Positions 42,640-51,098 of a DNA stretch of 64,000 nt are shown in pieces. Below the pieces are notes generated by a model, which saw only the letters and a list, made by a program, of their open reading frames with translations, made no database searches and was not told where the DNA came from. The translations under genes were made by a program, and so were the position numbers. Source of the DNA: Thainema sp966674685. GTDB lineage: Bacteria; Cyanobacteriota; Cyanobacteriia; Phormidesmidales; Phormidesmidaceae. The DNA is taken from positions 10,262 to 74,261 of the forward strand of contig CBKWJC010000022.1 of NCBI GenBank assembly GCA_966674685.1, given 5' to 3'. Numbering within the stretch: the stretch's first letter is position 1; each line of letters starts with the position of its first letter.

Positions 42640-45192
42640 TTATGCCTGCTGCTTAATCGGAATTTCAATTTGAAATTCGGTGCCTGTTTCCGGAGAAGAC
42701 TGACACCGAATCTGACCCTGATGCTTCTGCACCACAATCTGATGGCTAATCGATAGCCCCAACCCCGTTCCTTTTCCGACGGGTTTAGTTGTAAAAAACG
42801 GATCAAACAGATGTTTTTGTACATCTGGAGAAATGCCAGCTCCGTTATCGCGAATGCTGATCCGCACCTGCTGTACGGTGGGTAAACACTCTGTTCGGAT
42901 TGTGATTTGGGGTTTAAAGGCAACGTGCACTGCTGCACAAGTGTGCTGATGCTGCTCCAGTGCGTCTAAGGCATTGGCCAGGATATTCATAAACACCTGA
43001 TTAAGCTGACTGGGATAGCACTCAACATGGGGTAATGAGCCATAGTCCTTAATCAGCTCTACGCGCGCGCCGCCTGAGTGTAGCTTCAGGCGATGATGCA
43101 GAATGAGCAGTGTGCTATCAATTCCCTCATGTAAATTGACCGCCTTCATCTCGGCTTCGTCTAGGCGAGAGAATGAGCGTAAAGAAAGCACAATTTCGCG
43201 GATGCGATCGGCTCCTACCTGAACAGACTGCAAAATTTTGCTGAGATCTTCGATCAAAAAGTCCAGATCGATGGCTTTAATCTGATCTTGAATGGCAGGC
43301 GATGGCTCTGGGTAGTGCTGCTGATAAAGCTGGAAGAGTTGGATCAGATCTCGCGTGTAACCCTGGATGTAGCCAAGATTGCCGTAGATGAAGTTGACGG
43401 GATTGTTAATTTCATGGGCAACGCCTGCAACCAACTGTCCTAAACTCGACATCTTTTCGGTTTGAATCAACTGCATCTGCATCTGTTGCAGTTCGTTGAG
43501 TGTTGATTTAAGCTGCTGTGCTTGCGATCGCGCTTGCTCAGCATTGGCTTGAGCCTCGGCATACAGTTTAGACTGCCGAATCGCGACCCCAATCTGTCCT
43601 GCCAGTGCTTCCAGCAGATCAAGTTCATCCTGTGTCCAAGTGCGTTCCCCTCGGCACTCATGAGCGATCAGTAGTCCCCAGAGGTGAGACTGTACCTGAA
43701 TCGGCACAATCAGGTTGGCCTGAACCTGTAGACTACGCAAAAAGTTGACGTGGCACTGATCCAGTCCTGGATCGTTGAGATTGGGAATTGCCCGCACTCG
43801 TCCAGAGGCGTAAAGATCGGCGTACTTGTCGGGGAAACAGTCATCGGCTCCGATATCGCCCAGCACAGACTGCCACGGCTCTAGCACATCTTCTGTTACT
43901 ACGATGCCGTGCCAATCGTCACGAAACTGATATACCACTACTCGATCGGTATCCAGCAGTTGGCGCACCTGCTGAACCACCGTGTGCAAAATGGTGTCTA
44001 AGTTCAAGCTGCTGCGAATTTGAGTTGCGATCGCATTAATCAGCTTTTCACGCTGAGCCAGCTTCTTATACTTAGCCTTGGACTGGCGGAGAAAGTCTTC
44101 TGCTTGCTTACGCTCCGTAATGTCCTCAATGGTGCCCAGCAGTCCAATCACATTGCCTTGGGCATCATGCAGCGGCAGCTTGTTCGTTTCGCGCCAGGTC
44201 AATTTGCCATCGGCCTGAAGCTGCGACTGCTTAATCCGCAGCATCGGTGCATTGGTCTCCATCACTTGGCGATCGCAGGTGAGATACCACTCCTGTTGTT
44301 CAGGTGTCCAAGGCAAATCCGCATCCGTCAAGCCCACCACCTGCTCCGGATCAACCCCGGCCATTTCCGCCCAGCGCCGATTGCAGCCCAGATAAACCGA
44401 GTCTCGATTTTTCCAAAAAATATATTGGGGAATGTTGTCGAGAACGAGTTTCAGTAATTCTTTGTCCTTCAGTGACTGATCTAGAGATAAAGGGATACTG
44501 AAATCGGTTGACCCTGCTTGATCTGGTTCTGAACCTGTAGAAACAGAATTAGAATTCATCTCTAATGGATCGATTTGATCGATTTGATCAATTGCATTCG
44601 TCGCACTGACTGAATTGGCTAGATTATCTGGAGTTGATGTCTGGACTTGAATTATCTCATGTTCTGCTGAAGGCATAGCGCCAGCGTGATCAGTGGCAAA
44701 TCCAGGCATTTCTGCTCCGACCGTGGGCAGGGCTGTGGCAGGCTGATTGCTGTATGCGCCGTCCACACTACAGGAAACGGTTCGACCAATGCTCAGCACC
44801 TGCTGCACCACACCCGCAGCATCCACAAGTGGACTATAGGTAACCTCATAACCAATCGCCACTTGCTGGACAGGCAGCTCATAGTAAATTCGTAGGGACT
44901 GTCCAGTTTGAATCACCTGCTCTAGGTGATGGTGCATCTGCGTCAGCGTTGGCTGGAGCGCTGTGTGTTGACCCATTTGGCTCAGCTCAAGATTGGTTTT
45001 GCTGATGCAGACCTGAGCCGGAATTCCCAGCAGTCTCACCACTGATTCATTCATACAACAGTAGCGACCGCCCGAATCATAAACTGCGATCGCATCAACT
45101 GCCTGCTGAATAAGATGAATCACGGTGTCGGTAGCTGTAGAAGCCTCTAATGGGTCAGACGATGTTGGCTGGGTGAGATCAGGCTTGACCAT
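42640..45192 (-). CDS. PAS-PAS-GAF histidine kinase with DXCF cyanobacteriochrome GAF
   Basis: This 850-residue cytosolic sensor kinase has PAS1 at about residues 20-135, PAS2 at about 240-362 (NIPQYIFWKNRDSVYLGCNR, ending DITERKQAE), a GAF at about 383-544, a coiled linker with the H-box VAHEINNPVNF (His593), then HATPase motifs (QVFMNILANALDAL, RDNGAGI, GTGLGLSI). The GAF has a DXCF motif (DDCF 450-453) and the canonical chromophore-binding Cys-His (Cys480-His481, DQCHVNFL) plus VQANLIVPI, which define DXCF-type cyanobacteriochromes. These bind phycocyanobilin/phycoviolobilin and usually sense blue/green or violet light. I used the ATG at 45192 (MVKPDLTQ); the upstream open frame lacks family similarity. 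No response regulator is adjacent. Confidence 0.9.
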   Translation of the reverse strand: MVKPDLTQPTSSDPLEASTATDTVIHLIQQAVDAIAVYDSGGRYCCMNESVVRLLGIPAQVCISKTNLELSQMGQHTALQPTLTQMHHHLEQVIQTGQSLRIYYELPVQQVAIGYEVTYSPLVDAAGVVQQVLSIGRTVSCSVDGAYSNQPATALPTVGAEMPGFATDHAGAMPSAEHEIIQVQTSTPDNLANSVSATNAIDQIDQIDPLEMNSNSVSTGSEPDQAGSTDFSIPLSLDQSLKDKELLKLVLDNIPQYIFWKNRDSVYLGCNRRWAEMAGVDPEQVVGLTDADLPWTPEQQEWYLTCDRQVMETNAPMLRIKQSQLQADGKLTWRETNKLPLHDAQGNVIGLLGTIEDITERKQAEDFLRQSKAKYKKLAQREKLINAIATQIRSSLNLDTILHTVVQQVRQLLDTDRVVVYQFRDDWHGIVVTEDVLEPWQSVLGDIGADDCFPDKYADLYASGRVRAIPNLNDPGLDQCHVNFLRSLQVQANLIVPIQVQSHLWGLLIAHECRGERTWTQDELDLLEALAGQIGVAIRQSKLYAEAQANAEQARSQAQQLKSTLNELQQMQMQLIQTEKMSSLGQLVAGVAHEINNPVNFIYGNLGYIQGYTRDLIQLFQLYQQHYPEPSPAIQDQIKAIDLDFLIEDLSKILQSVQVGADRIREIVLSLRSFSRLDEAEMKAVNLHEGIDSTLLILHHRLKLHSGGARVELIKDYGSLPHVECYPSQLNQVFMNILANALDALEQHQHTCAAVHVAFKPQITIRTECLPTVQQVRISIRDNGAGISPDVQKHLFDPFFTTKPVGKGTGLGLSISHQIVVQKHQGQIRCQSSPETGTEFQIEIPIKQQA

Positions 45193-46183
45193 GACAAAAC
45201 TAACTATCTTTGACGAGGGGATTGACGACAACAGGAACAGTCGAAACTGCGATCGCTGACCATAAATGAATTTTGATAAATAATTAAAACACGGTTTCTC
45301 ATGAAGCAAGCTAAGCGGCATGTTAGCTCTAGTTCATAACTTCTTAACCATAAGTTAATTAGCTCGGTATAAATGAGTGCAGAATCTAAAAAAAAGAGCA
45401 GATCGGAGAAGCACCTTCCGTTTTTTTAGAATTGGTTTATTCGTGCCGTCTTACCGAGGTGAATCATCAGAACTTCACGAGAGATCAAGCGCTTATAAGC
45501 TCAGATTTTGTAAGCGTCTTGATTAAGAATGCCCATTAGCACCCATACTTTATCGCCCATGTCGAATTGTCAATCTTATTTTGACTCACATCTTGTACCC
45601 AAACCCACAGAGGTTGTTTTGCCGCCGCATCGCAGCAGCAAAACAACCGCTTTGGATTCTCAACATGCAAGGTGCAAGGTATGAGTTATTCATTGATCAT
45701 TCAGCACAAAAAGCAGTGACATTGGTCAATCAATGAGTTCGGCTCGATCAATGGACATAGACTGATACCTACCCATTCATCTCAATATCTCAATGAGTAG
45801 AGGTGCATTTTTAACATTTATTAAAAGATTATTATTAACAGTACTTGCTAATTCTTAGTGCTAAGGATTGTGAATTAAATGCATTCGATAGTTAAATAGC
45901 TGCACCTTGTCATAGAGTTGACAGCAAAACTCACTTCTACAGTTTGCGGATTTATTGCGGGTTGTTTGCAGATTGATTAAATCTAGGCTCCTAAACTAGG
46001 TTCCACAAGGAACCAATGCAGCAAGTTTATATAGCCTCACAACTATTTTCAGATTTTGGCTCTGTCTTCAGGATGATTATTGAGCGATATACACACTGTA
46101 CAGGCTGGACTACCGCGACTGAGTCAGATCTGGTAGGGTTTTATTTTCGTTTTATTTTCATTTTGCTCGCAGCAGGGAACAGC
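45193..46183. other. long AT-rich intergenic region before argF
   Basis: This is the longest gene-free stretch of the window (991 bases). It contains a family 2 palindromic repeat (45585-45686) and an imperfect hairpin with A-run/T-run arms (about 45386-45430, TCTAAAAAAAA and TTTTTTTAGA). I see no gene, tRNA or recognisable riboswitch. It is bounded by the divergent kinase and argF genes, so promoters of both should be here. The argF frame is open 168 bases upstream of its real ATG without family similarity. Confidence 0.65.
45585..45686. repeat. palindromic repeat, family 2
   Basis: The left end is CTCACATCTTGTACCC, the stem runs GAGGTTGTTTTGCCGC...GCAGCAAAACAACC and the right end is TGCAAGGTGCAAGGTATGAG. 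The ends match copies at 1586, 41280 and 42036. Confidence 0.8.
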
Positions 46184-47104
46184 ATGGAGTCGCTCAAGGG
46201 AAGAGATTTACTTAGCCTCGCCGATTTAAGCCGGGATGAGCTGCTAGGACTCATTCAACTAGCCGCCAATCTCAAAAGGGGTAAACTTGCTCCGCAATGT
46301 CGCAAGTCGCTCGGTCTCATTTTCAGTAAAGCCTCAACCCGCACGCGAGTGAGCTTCTCAGTCGCCATGTATCAGTTGGGAGGCCAAGTGCTCGATCTCA
46401 GTACAGGCAATACCCAGATGGGACGTGGTGAACCCGTAGAAGACACCGCTCGCGTCCTCGATCGCTATCTGGACGTACTCGCTATCCGCACCTTTGAGCA
46501 GGCAGAAATTGAAACCTTTGCCCATTACGCCACCATTCCCGTCATTAATGCCCTGACGGATCTAGAGCATCCCTGCCAAATCCTGGCCGATTTGCTGACG
46601 GTGCAGGAAGAGTTTGGCACCCTCGAAGGGCTGACCATTACTTATCTAGGCGATGGCAACAACGTAGCTCATTCCTTGATGCTCGGTTGTGCCCTGGCTG
46701 GAGTCAATATCCACGTTGCCACTCCTGCTGGATATGAACCCGCTCCCGCTATTGTTGAACAGACTCAAGCGATTGCCAACGGTCGTAGCCAAGTTTTGGT
46801 CACTCAGGACGCGGAACTCGCCACCAAAGGCAGCAACGTACTTTATACCGACGTTTGGGCCAGTATGGGGCAAGAAGATCTGGCCAATGAGCGCATTCCT
46901 CTTTTCATGCCCTACCAAATTAACGAGCCGCTGTTGAGTATTGCTGATCCCAATGCCATTGTCCTGCACTGTCTGCCCGCCCATCGCGAAGAAGAAATCA
47001 CCAATGCTGTGATTGAAGGGCAGCAGTCGCGAGTTTGGGACGAAGCCGAGAACCGGATGCACGCCCAAAAAGCGCTCTTGGCCGCCGTACTGGGTGCGCT
47101 TTGA
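46184..47104 (+). CDS. argF: ornithine carbamoyltransferase
   Basis: ArgF transfers a carbamoyl group to ornithine to make citrulline in arginine biosynthesis. The 306-residue protein has the carbamoyl-phosphate motif SKASTRTRVSFS, IRTFEQAEIE, NALTDLEHPCQILADLLTVQ, DGNNVAHSLM and the ornithine-site motif VLHCLPAHREEEI. I used the ATG at 46184 (MESLKGRDLL), preceded by GCAGGGA; upstream in-frame codons are not family-like. Length is normal. The gene is single; a hairpin follows. Confidence 0.97.
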   Translation: MESLKGRDLLSLADLSRDELLGLIQLAANLKRGKLAPQCRKSLGLIFSKASTRTRVSFSVAMYQLGGQVLDLSTGNTQMGRGEPVEDTARVLDRYLDVLAIRTFEQAEIETFAHYATIPVINALTDLEHPCQILADLLTVQEEFGTLEGLTITYLGDGNNVAHSLMLGCALAGVNIHVATPAGYEPAPAIVEQTQAIANGRSQVLVTQDAELATKGSNVLYTDVWASMGQEDLANERIPLFMPYQINEPLLSIADPNAIVLHCLPAHREEEITNAVIEGQQSRVWDEAENRMHAQKALLAAVLGAL

Positions 47105-47123
47105 GCTAAACTCTAAACCAATT

Positions 47124-47154
47124 GATGTGAAAAGCGTGATTCGCTTTTCACATC
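47124..47154. terminator. hairpin after argF
   Basis: A perfect 13-bp stem GATGTGAAAAGCG with a 5-base loop begins 20 bases after the argF stop. There is no T-run, so the terminator assignment is tentative. Confidence 0.5.
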
Positions 47155-47272
47155 AGCAAAATTAATTGCGTAACGAATTCTAATAATTTTAGCTAGACCA
47201 TATTTACCTGATGGTACGCTTGTTCTAAGATGATAGGGATGACCCTTAACCGTCTGCAAGCAGACCCATATT

Positions 47273-47896
47273 ATGGCTACTGACACCTTAACCAAAGCTC
47301 AACAGGAGCTATACGACTGGCTGGTTGATTATATTCGTCGCAATCAGTATTCTCCTTCAATTCGTCAAATGATGAATGCGATGGGATTGAAATCACCTGC
47401 GCCTATCCAGAGCCGCTTGGAGCATCTCAAAAACAAGGGCTATATTGACTGGCATGAGGGTAAAGCGCGAACTCTTCGTATCCTTAAATCTCCCCAAGGC
47501 GTTCCTATCTGTGGTGCGATCGCAGCTGGCGCGCTGGTTGAATCGTTCACCGATACAGTTGAACATCTGGATTTGTCCACCCTACCGCTACAGCCCCAAG
47601 ACTTTGCACTCCGGGTGCGGGGCGACAGCATGATTGATGCGCTAATTGATCAGGGCGATGTCGTCATTATGCGCCCAGTCCGCGATCCACAGTCTCTCAA
47701 AAACGGTGTCATCGTCGCCGCTAGAGTAGACGGTAGCGGTACAACCCTCAAGTATTTCCATCGAGAAGGCAACAAAGTTACGCTGAAGCCTGCCAATGGC
47801 CGCTATACCCCAATTGAAGTGGACGCCAAAGATCTTGATATTCAAGGCACACTGGTTGCGGTTTGGCGCGGCTATGATCCCTCTCTAAAAGCCTGA
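47273..47896 (+). CDS. lexA: LexA repressor/protease
   Basis: This 207-residue LexA has an N-terminal winged helix (residues 1-65, YSPSIRQMMNAMGLKSPAPI recognition region), and a C-terminal S24 peptidase domain with the self-cleavage site Ala85-Gly86 (CGAIAAGALVE), Ser119 in VRGDSM and Lys160 in GTTLKYF. All catalytic residues are therefore present, unlike some cyanobacterial LexA proteins that lack the cleavage apparatus. In cyanobacteria LexA also controls redox and carbon genes rather than a classic SOS response. No LexA box was obvious near the start. A hairpin lies about 150 bases after the stop. Confidence 0.96.
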   Translation: MATDTLTKAQQELYDWLVDYIRRNQYSPSIRQMMNAMGLKSPAPIQSRLEHLKNKGYIDWHEGKARTLRILKSPQGVPICGAIAAGALVESFTDTVEHLDLSTLPLQPQDFALRVRGDSMIDALIDQGDVVIMRPVRDPQSLKNGVIVAARVDGSGTTLKYFHREGNKVTLKPANGRYTPIEVDAKDLDIQGTLVAVWRGYDPSLKA

Positions 47897-48044
47897 GCAA
47901 AACAGCCTGAAGAATGACCTAACTGCAAAGCTTAATAGGTGAAACTATCGGTTGGCTGAAGGCAAATTCTGAAAAAGGCGATACAGTGATCTCTGTTTCG
48001 TCGTGGCGTCTGTCCAGTCGGTTCAAGGTTCATAATCTGCTGCT

Positions 48045-48079
48045 TTGGTAGAGTGCTTGCACGACAGGCGCTCTACCAA
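48045..48079. terminator. hairpin between lexA and the NmrA-like gene
   Basis: The arms TTGGTAGAGTGC and GCGCTCTACCAA (one mismatch) close over an 11-base loop. No T-run follows, and it could be regulatory. Confidence 0.45.
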
Positions 48080-48148
48080 TATTCAGTTACTGAACGAATC
48101 AACCGCTGATCGTCATGGCGCTTAGCTGCCGAGTAGAGAGGTATCGTC

Positions 48149-49036
48149 ATGTTTTTAGTGACAGGAGCTACGGGAGGACTGGGGCATCGCATTGTGCAGT
48201 CACTCCGTAGAGATGATCAGCCCGTGCGAGCTTTTGTCCGATTGACCTCGCACTATACCCCCTTAGAACAGCATGGAGCTGAGATCTGCATTGGTGATTT
48301 GCTCCAGTTGCGAGATATTGAACGCGCCATGCAGGGCGTTGAGTATGTGATTAGCGCCCACGGTTCCAATGATTCAAACGGTGGCAGTGCCCAGGATTTA
48401 GATTATCGCGCCAATATTGACTTAATTGACCAGGCTAAAGCGGCTGGGGTCAAGCACTTCGTATTCATCTCAGTGTTGGGAGCCGATCGCGGCTATGAAG
48501 ACGCGCCCGTATTCAAGGCTAAGCGCGCCGTTGAGAAGTATCTTCAAGACAGCGACCTGAACTACACTATTCTGCGTCCGTCTGGCTTTGCGTCTAACTT
48601 GTTGCCCCTAGCTGAACGGTTCCGCCGGACAGGTCTTTATCTGCTAATTGGTGACGCCAAGAGCCGCACCTCAATCGTCAGCACGGATGACCTCGCGACA
48701 ATTGTTGCCCAGTCTGTGCGAAAAGAAGGAGCATTTAACCAGATTTTTGCCGTAGGTGGCCCAGAAATTCTGACGCGCGACGATATTCCCCGCATTTTTG
48801 GCCGTGTTTTTAACCGGGAACCGATTGTTATCAACGTGCCGCTGATGGTGCTGGACGGTGCCCGCAGTCTAGTCGGTATGTTTGATGCTTCTACTCAAAA
48901 AGCCCTTGGCACGTTTCGTACCCTACTTGCCAATGAGTTTTATTGTACTCCTGCGGAAATTGAGCGCTTAGAAACCGTGTTCGACATCAAAATGGAGTCA
49001 CTGGAGCAGTTTATCCGCCGCTATCTCAGTGCTTAA
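48149..49036 (+). CDS. NmrA-like NAD(P)-binding short-chain reductase
   Basis: This 295-residue atypical SDR has a Rossmann start FLVTGATGGLGHRIVQSLRR, a DQAKAAGVKHFVFISVLGAD stretch and a YTILRPSGFASNLLP region, resembling the Ycf39/NmrA group. The catalytic Tyr-Lys of classical SDRs is not clear, so it may be a chaperone- or sensor-like member. It starts at an ATG preceded by AGAGAGG. Its substrate is unknown. Confidence 0.88.
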   Translation: MFLVTGATGGLGHRIVQSLRRDDQPVRAFVRLTSHYTPLEQHGAEICIGDLLQLRDIERAMQGVEYVISAHGSNDSNGGSAQDLDYRANIDLIDQAKAAGVKHFVFISVLGADRGYEDAPVFKAKRAVEKYLQDSDLNYTILRPSGFASNLLPLAERFRRTGLYLLIGDAKSRTSIVSTDDLATIVAQSVRKEGAFNQIFAVGGPEILTRDDIPRIFGRVFNREPIVINVPLMVLDGARSLVGMFDASTQKALGTFRTLLANEFYCTPAEIERLETVFDIKMESLEQFIRRYLSA

Positions 49037-49057
49037 CAGGAATAAAAAAGGTGCCGA

Positions 49058-49085
49058 GTAGGGGCAAATGGCCATTTGCCCCTAC
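49058..49085. repeat. GTAGGGGCAAATGG palindrome
   Basis: A perfect 28-base palindrome lies between the convergent stops of the NmrA-like and DUF92 genes. The related GTAGGGGCGAATGG palindrome recurs inside 50070-50201, and a partial copy lies at 56904-56960. Confidence 0.85.
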
Positions 49086-49106
49086 ATAATTTGGCCATTA
49101 AACGCG

Positions 49107-49916
49107 CTAAGTCAATGCGGCAATCAGTACGGCAACGACGGCTCCAATCAGCGTGTTTAGAAAGTTGACCATTTCGTTAGTGAGCCAGTCCCACTGCTCT
49201 TGTAGTGTTGCGCCGATGACGCTTTCGGCGTTCGTGCCAATGAAAGCAGCTAGTACACAGATCAGCACGCCCCAGCCGCTAATCAGGCCAGTTGCCCAGC
49301 CGACAGTTGCGATCGCAGCCGATCCAATTACCCCGGCCAGCGTCCCCTCCAAACTCACGGCCCCCTCTGTCCCCGCCGGAACGGGCTTCAGCGTCGTGAT
49401 CAGAAACGTGTGTTTACCGTAGGCTTTGCCGATTTCACTGGCGCAGGTGTCCGAAAGCTTGGTGCTAAAGCTCGCCACATAGCCCAGCGCCAGCCAGCTT
49501 GTCCACGGTTCATTTGGCCACTGCGCGAGCGTGATCCAGCCAATTCCTACTGCACAGAGCAACCCTGTCAACGCCGAACCCCAGACATTTTCTGGCCCCC
49601 GTGCGCCGGAACGCTTTTCGGCAATGCCCGCTGCTTCTTTTTCTGCTAGGCCAATCCGCGTCACGCCCGACCCAACTAGAAAGTAAAACATCACCACCGC
49701 ATAGCCCGACCAGCCAAGAATGCCGAGAATCACCACACCCAAAAACCAGGCATGGAGCAGCCCCATCGGCGTCAGCAGTTTTTTCGGAGCCAAAACTGCG
49801 ATCGCAGCTAAAACCGTATTTAATCCCAGCGCAACCCACCACGAGGATTGAAGTCCAGCTTGAGATAACAAGTTCAGTGACAGGGGCATAGCACCAAAAT
49901 GCATCAACAGTACCAC
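49107..49916 (-). CDS. DUF92 membrane protein (VTE6/phytyl-phosphate kinase family)
   Basis: This 269-residue integral membrane protein of the DUF92/TIGR00297 family carries about seven hydrophobic segments, the motif GSGVTRIGLAEKEAAGIAEK and LGYVASFSTKLSDTCASEIG. Plant VTE6 and Synechocystis Sll0875, in this family, are linked to phosphorylation of phytyl phosphate for tocopherol and chlorophyll phytol salvage. Length is normal. Assignment of that enzyme activity here is by family. It is convergent with the NmrA-like gene. Confidence 0.87.
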   Translation of the reverse strand: MVLLMHFGAMPLSLNLLSQAGLQSSWWVALGLNTVLAAIAVLAPKKLLTPMGLLHAWFLGVVILGILGWSGYAVVMFYFLVGSGVTRIGLAEKEAAGIAEKRSGARGPENVWGSALTGLLCAVGIGWITLAQWPNEPWTSWLALGYVASFSTKLSDTCASEIGKAYGKHTFLITTLKPVPAGTEGAVSLEGTLAGVIGSAAIATVGWATGLISGWGVLICVLAAFIGTNAESVIGATLQEQWDWLTNEMVNFLNTLIGAVVAVLIAALT

Positions 49917-50273
49917 CCTAGTTTAGGGCTTATATTCGTTGTATAAAGTGGCGCTATGGATTTGTTGAGTTTTGAGTGTTGAGTGCTGAGTGCTAGGACT
50001 TATACCCATCCATCCACCCTTTTACCCATCCACCCTCTTACTCTTCACCCCTCACCTCCAGCAATGAAGCAGGGTGGTTTCATTTTGCCAAAATAAATTC
50101 TAGAGTCGCCATTTCACGTATCTGGTAGGGGCGAATGGCCATTCGCCCCTACGCAACGTTGATGGTTCTAAATTATCCTTTGCCTAAATGAAACCACCCT
50201 GCTCACCTCCAGCAATGAAGCTTGCTATAGTCACCTTTAGACTTAGAACAACGGGATTAAAAGAAACGCAATT
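49917..50273. other. gap with a MITE-like insertion
   Basis: This 357-base gap contains heptamer repeats TTTTGAG/TGTTGAG/TGCTGAG (about 49967-49998), then a pyrimidine-rich CCCATCCACCC block, a 19-base direct repeat bracketing a 132-base element (50070-50201) and the leader of the MBL-fold gene. Confidence 0.7.
50070..50201. mobile_element. 132-bp MITE-like element with 16-bp inverted ends and 19-bp flanking direct repeats
   Basis: The element starts CAGGGTGGTTTCATTT and ends with its exact complement. Both sides are bordered by the identical 19-mer ctcacctccagcaatgaag (50051-50069 and 50202-50220), as expected of a target-site duplication. The GTAGGGGCGAATGG palindrome (50125-50152) sits inside it. 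It carries no coding sequence, so it would depend on a transposase elsewhere. Confidence 0.75.
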
Positions 50274-51041
50274 ATGAAGTTGACATATTACGGGGCGAAT
50301 AGCTGGCTGATTGATCTGGAGCATACCCGTATCCTGCTCGATCCGTGGCTGGTTGATGATCTGGTATTTGGCAATCAGTCCTGGTTTTTTCGGGGCTATC
50401 GGCAGCAAAATCCGGGCATTCCTGACCAGTTTGACCTAGTTTTGCTTTCTCAAGGATTGCCGGATCATGCCCATGTACCGACGCTAAAGCAGCTTAATCA
50501 GGGTATCCCTGTCGTTGCGTCTCCGAATGGAGCAAAAGTCGTCCAGCAGCTTAGTTACACAGATGTCACGGCTATCGAACCTGGACAAGTTTACCAGTTT
50601 GATAATCGGCTGAGTATTCGAGCGCTACCGGGTTCAAAAATCGGTTTGACCCAGGAAAATGCCTATATTCTGCAAGATATGCGGGCTGGAACCAGTTTGT
50701 ATTACGAACCCCACGGCTTCTATGCCGAAAATGTGCAGGATTATGGGCCAGTTGATGTTTTAATTCATCCGCTGGTGAATCAAGAAGTGCCTGTTGTCGG
50801 AGCGATTATTCAGGGACGCGATACTAGTTTGGATTTGGTGAAGTACCTGAAACCACAGGTCATTTTGCCCACGACCGTTGGAGAAGATATCCAATACACA
50901 GGTGTTTTAGGTTCTGTTTTGAAAACCACTGGCAGTGCAGAGGAGTTTCGCCAGCGGCTAGCAGCACAGCAAATTGACGCGCAGGTAATTGAACCGCAGG
51001 CCGGACAACCTGTTGAGCTTCAGCTTCATCCGGTAGGGTAG
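50274..51041 (+). CDS. MBL-fold protein with degenerate metal site
   Basis: This 255-residue protein has a metallo-beta-lactamase fold (MKLTYYGANSWLIDLEHTRI, LLDPWLVDD). The usual HxHxDH zinc motif reads SQGLPDHAH, keeping only the DH part, so a fully bound di-zinc site is doubtful. Similar degenerate proteins are common in cyanobacteria, with unknown substrate. The ATG at 50274 is preceded by an AAAGAAACG stretch, and the promoter would lie immediately after the MITE-like element. Confidence 0.85.
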   Translation: MKLTYYGANSWLIDLEHTRILLDPWLVDDLVFGNQSWFFRGYRQQNPGIPDQFDLVLLSQGLPDHAHVPTLKQLNQGIPVVASPNGAKVVQQLSYTDVTAIEPGQVYQFDNRLSIRALPGSKIGLTQENAYILQDMRAGTSLYYEPHGFYAENVQDYGPVDVLIHPLVNQEVPVVGAIIQGRDTSLDLVKYLKPQVILPTTVGEDIQYTGVLGSVLKTTGSAEEFRQRLAAQQIDAQVIEPQAGQPVELQLHPVG

Positions 51042-51098
51042 GGTCAGTGTTCATGAGGGGACAGAGGAGGGCGTGTGAGTGAAGAGCGAGGGACGGTA

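Noticed and set aside
45386..45430. A stretch reminiscent of a sequencing adapter (AGATCGGA...)
   Set aside because: It shares only part of the adapter core and diverges immediately after; it lies inside otherwise normal genomic sequence, so I treat it as coincidence.
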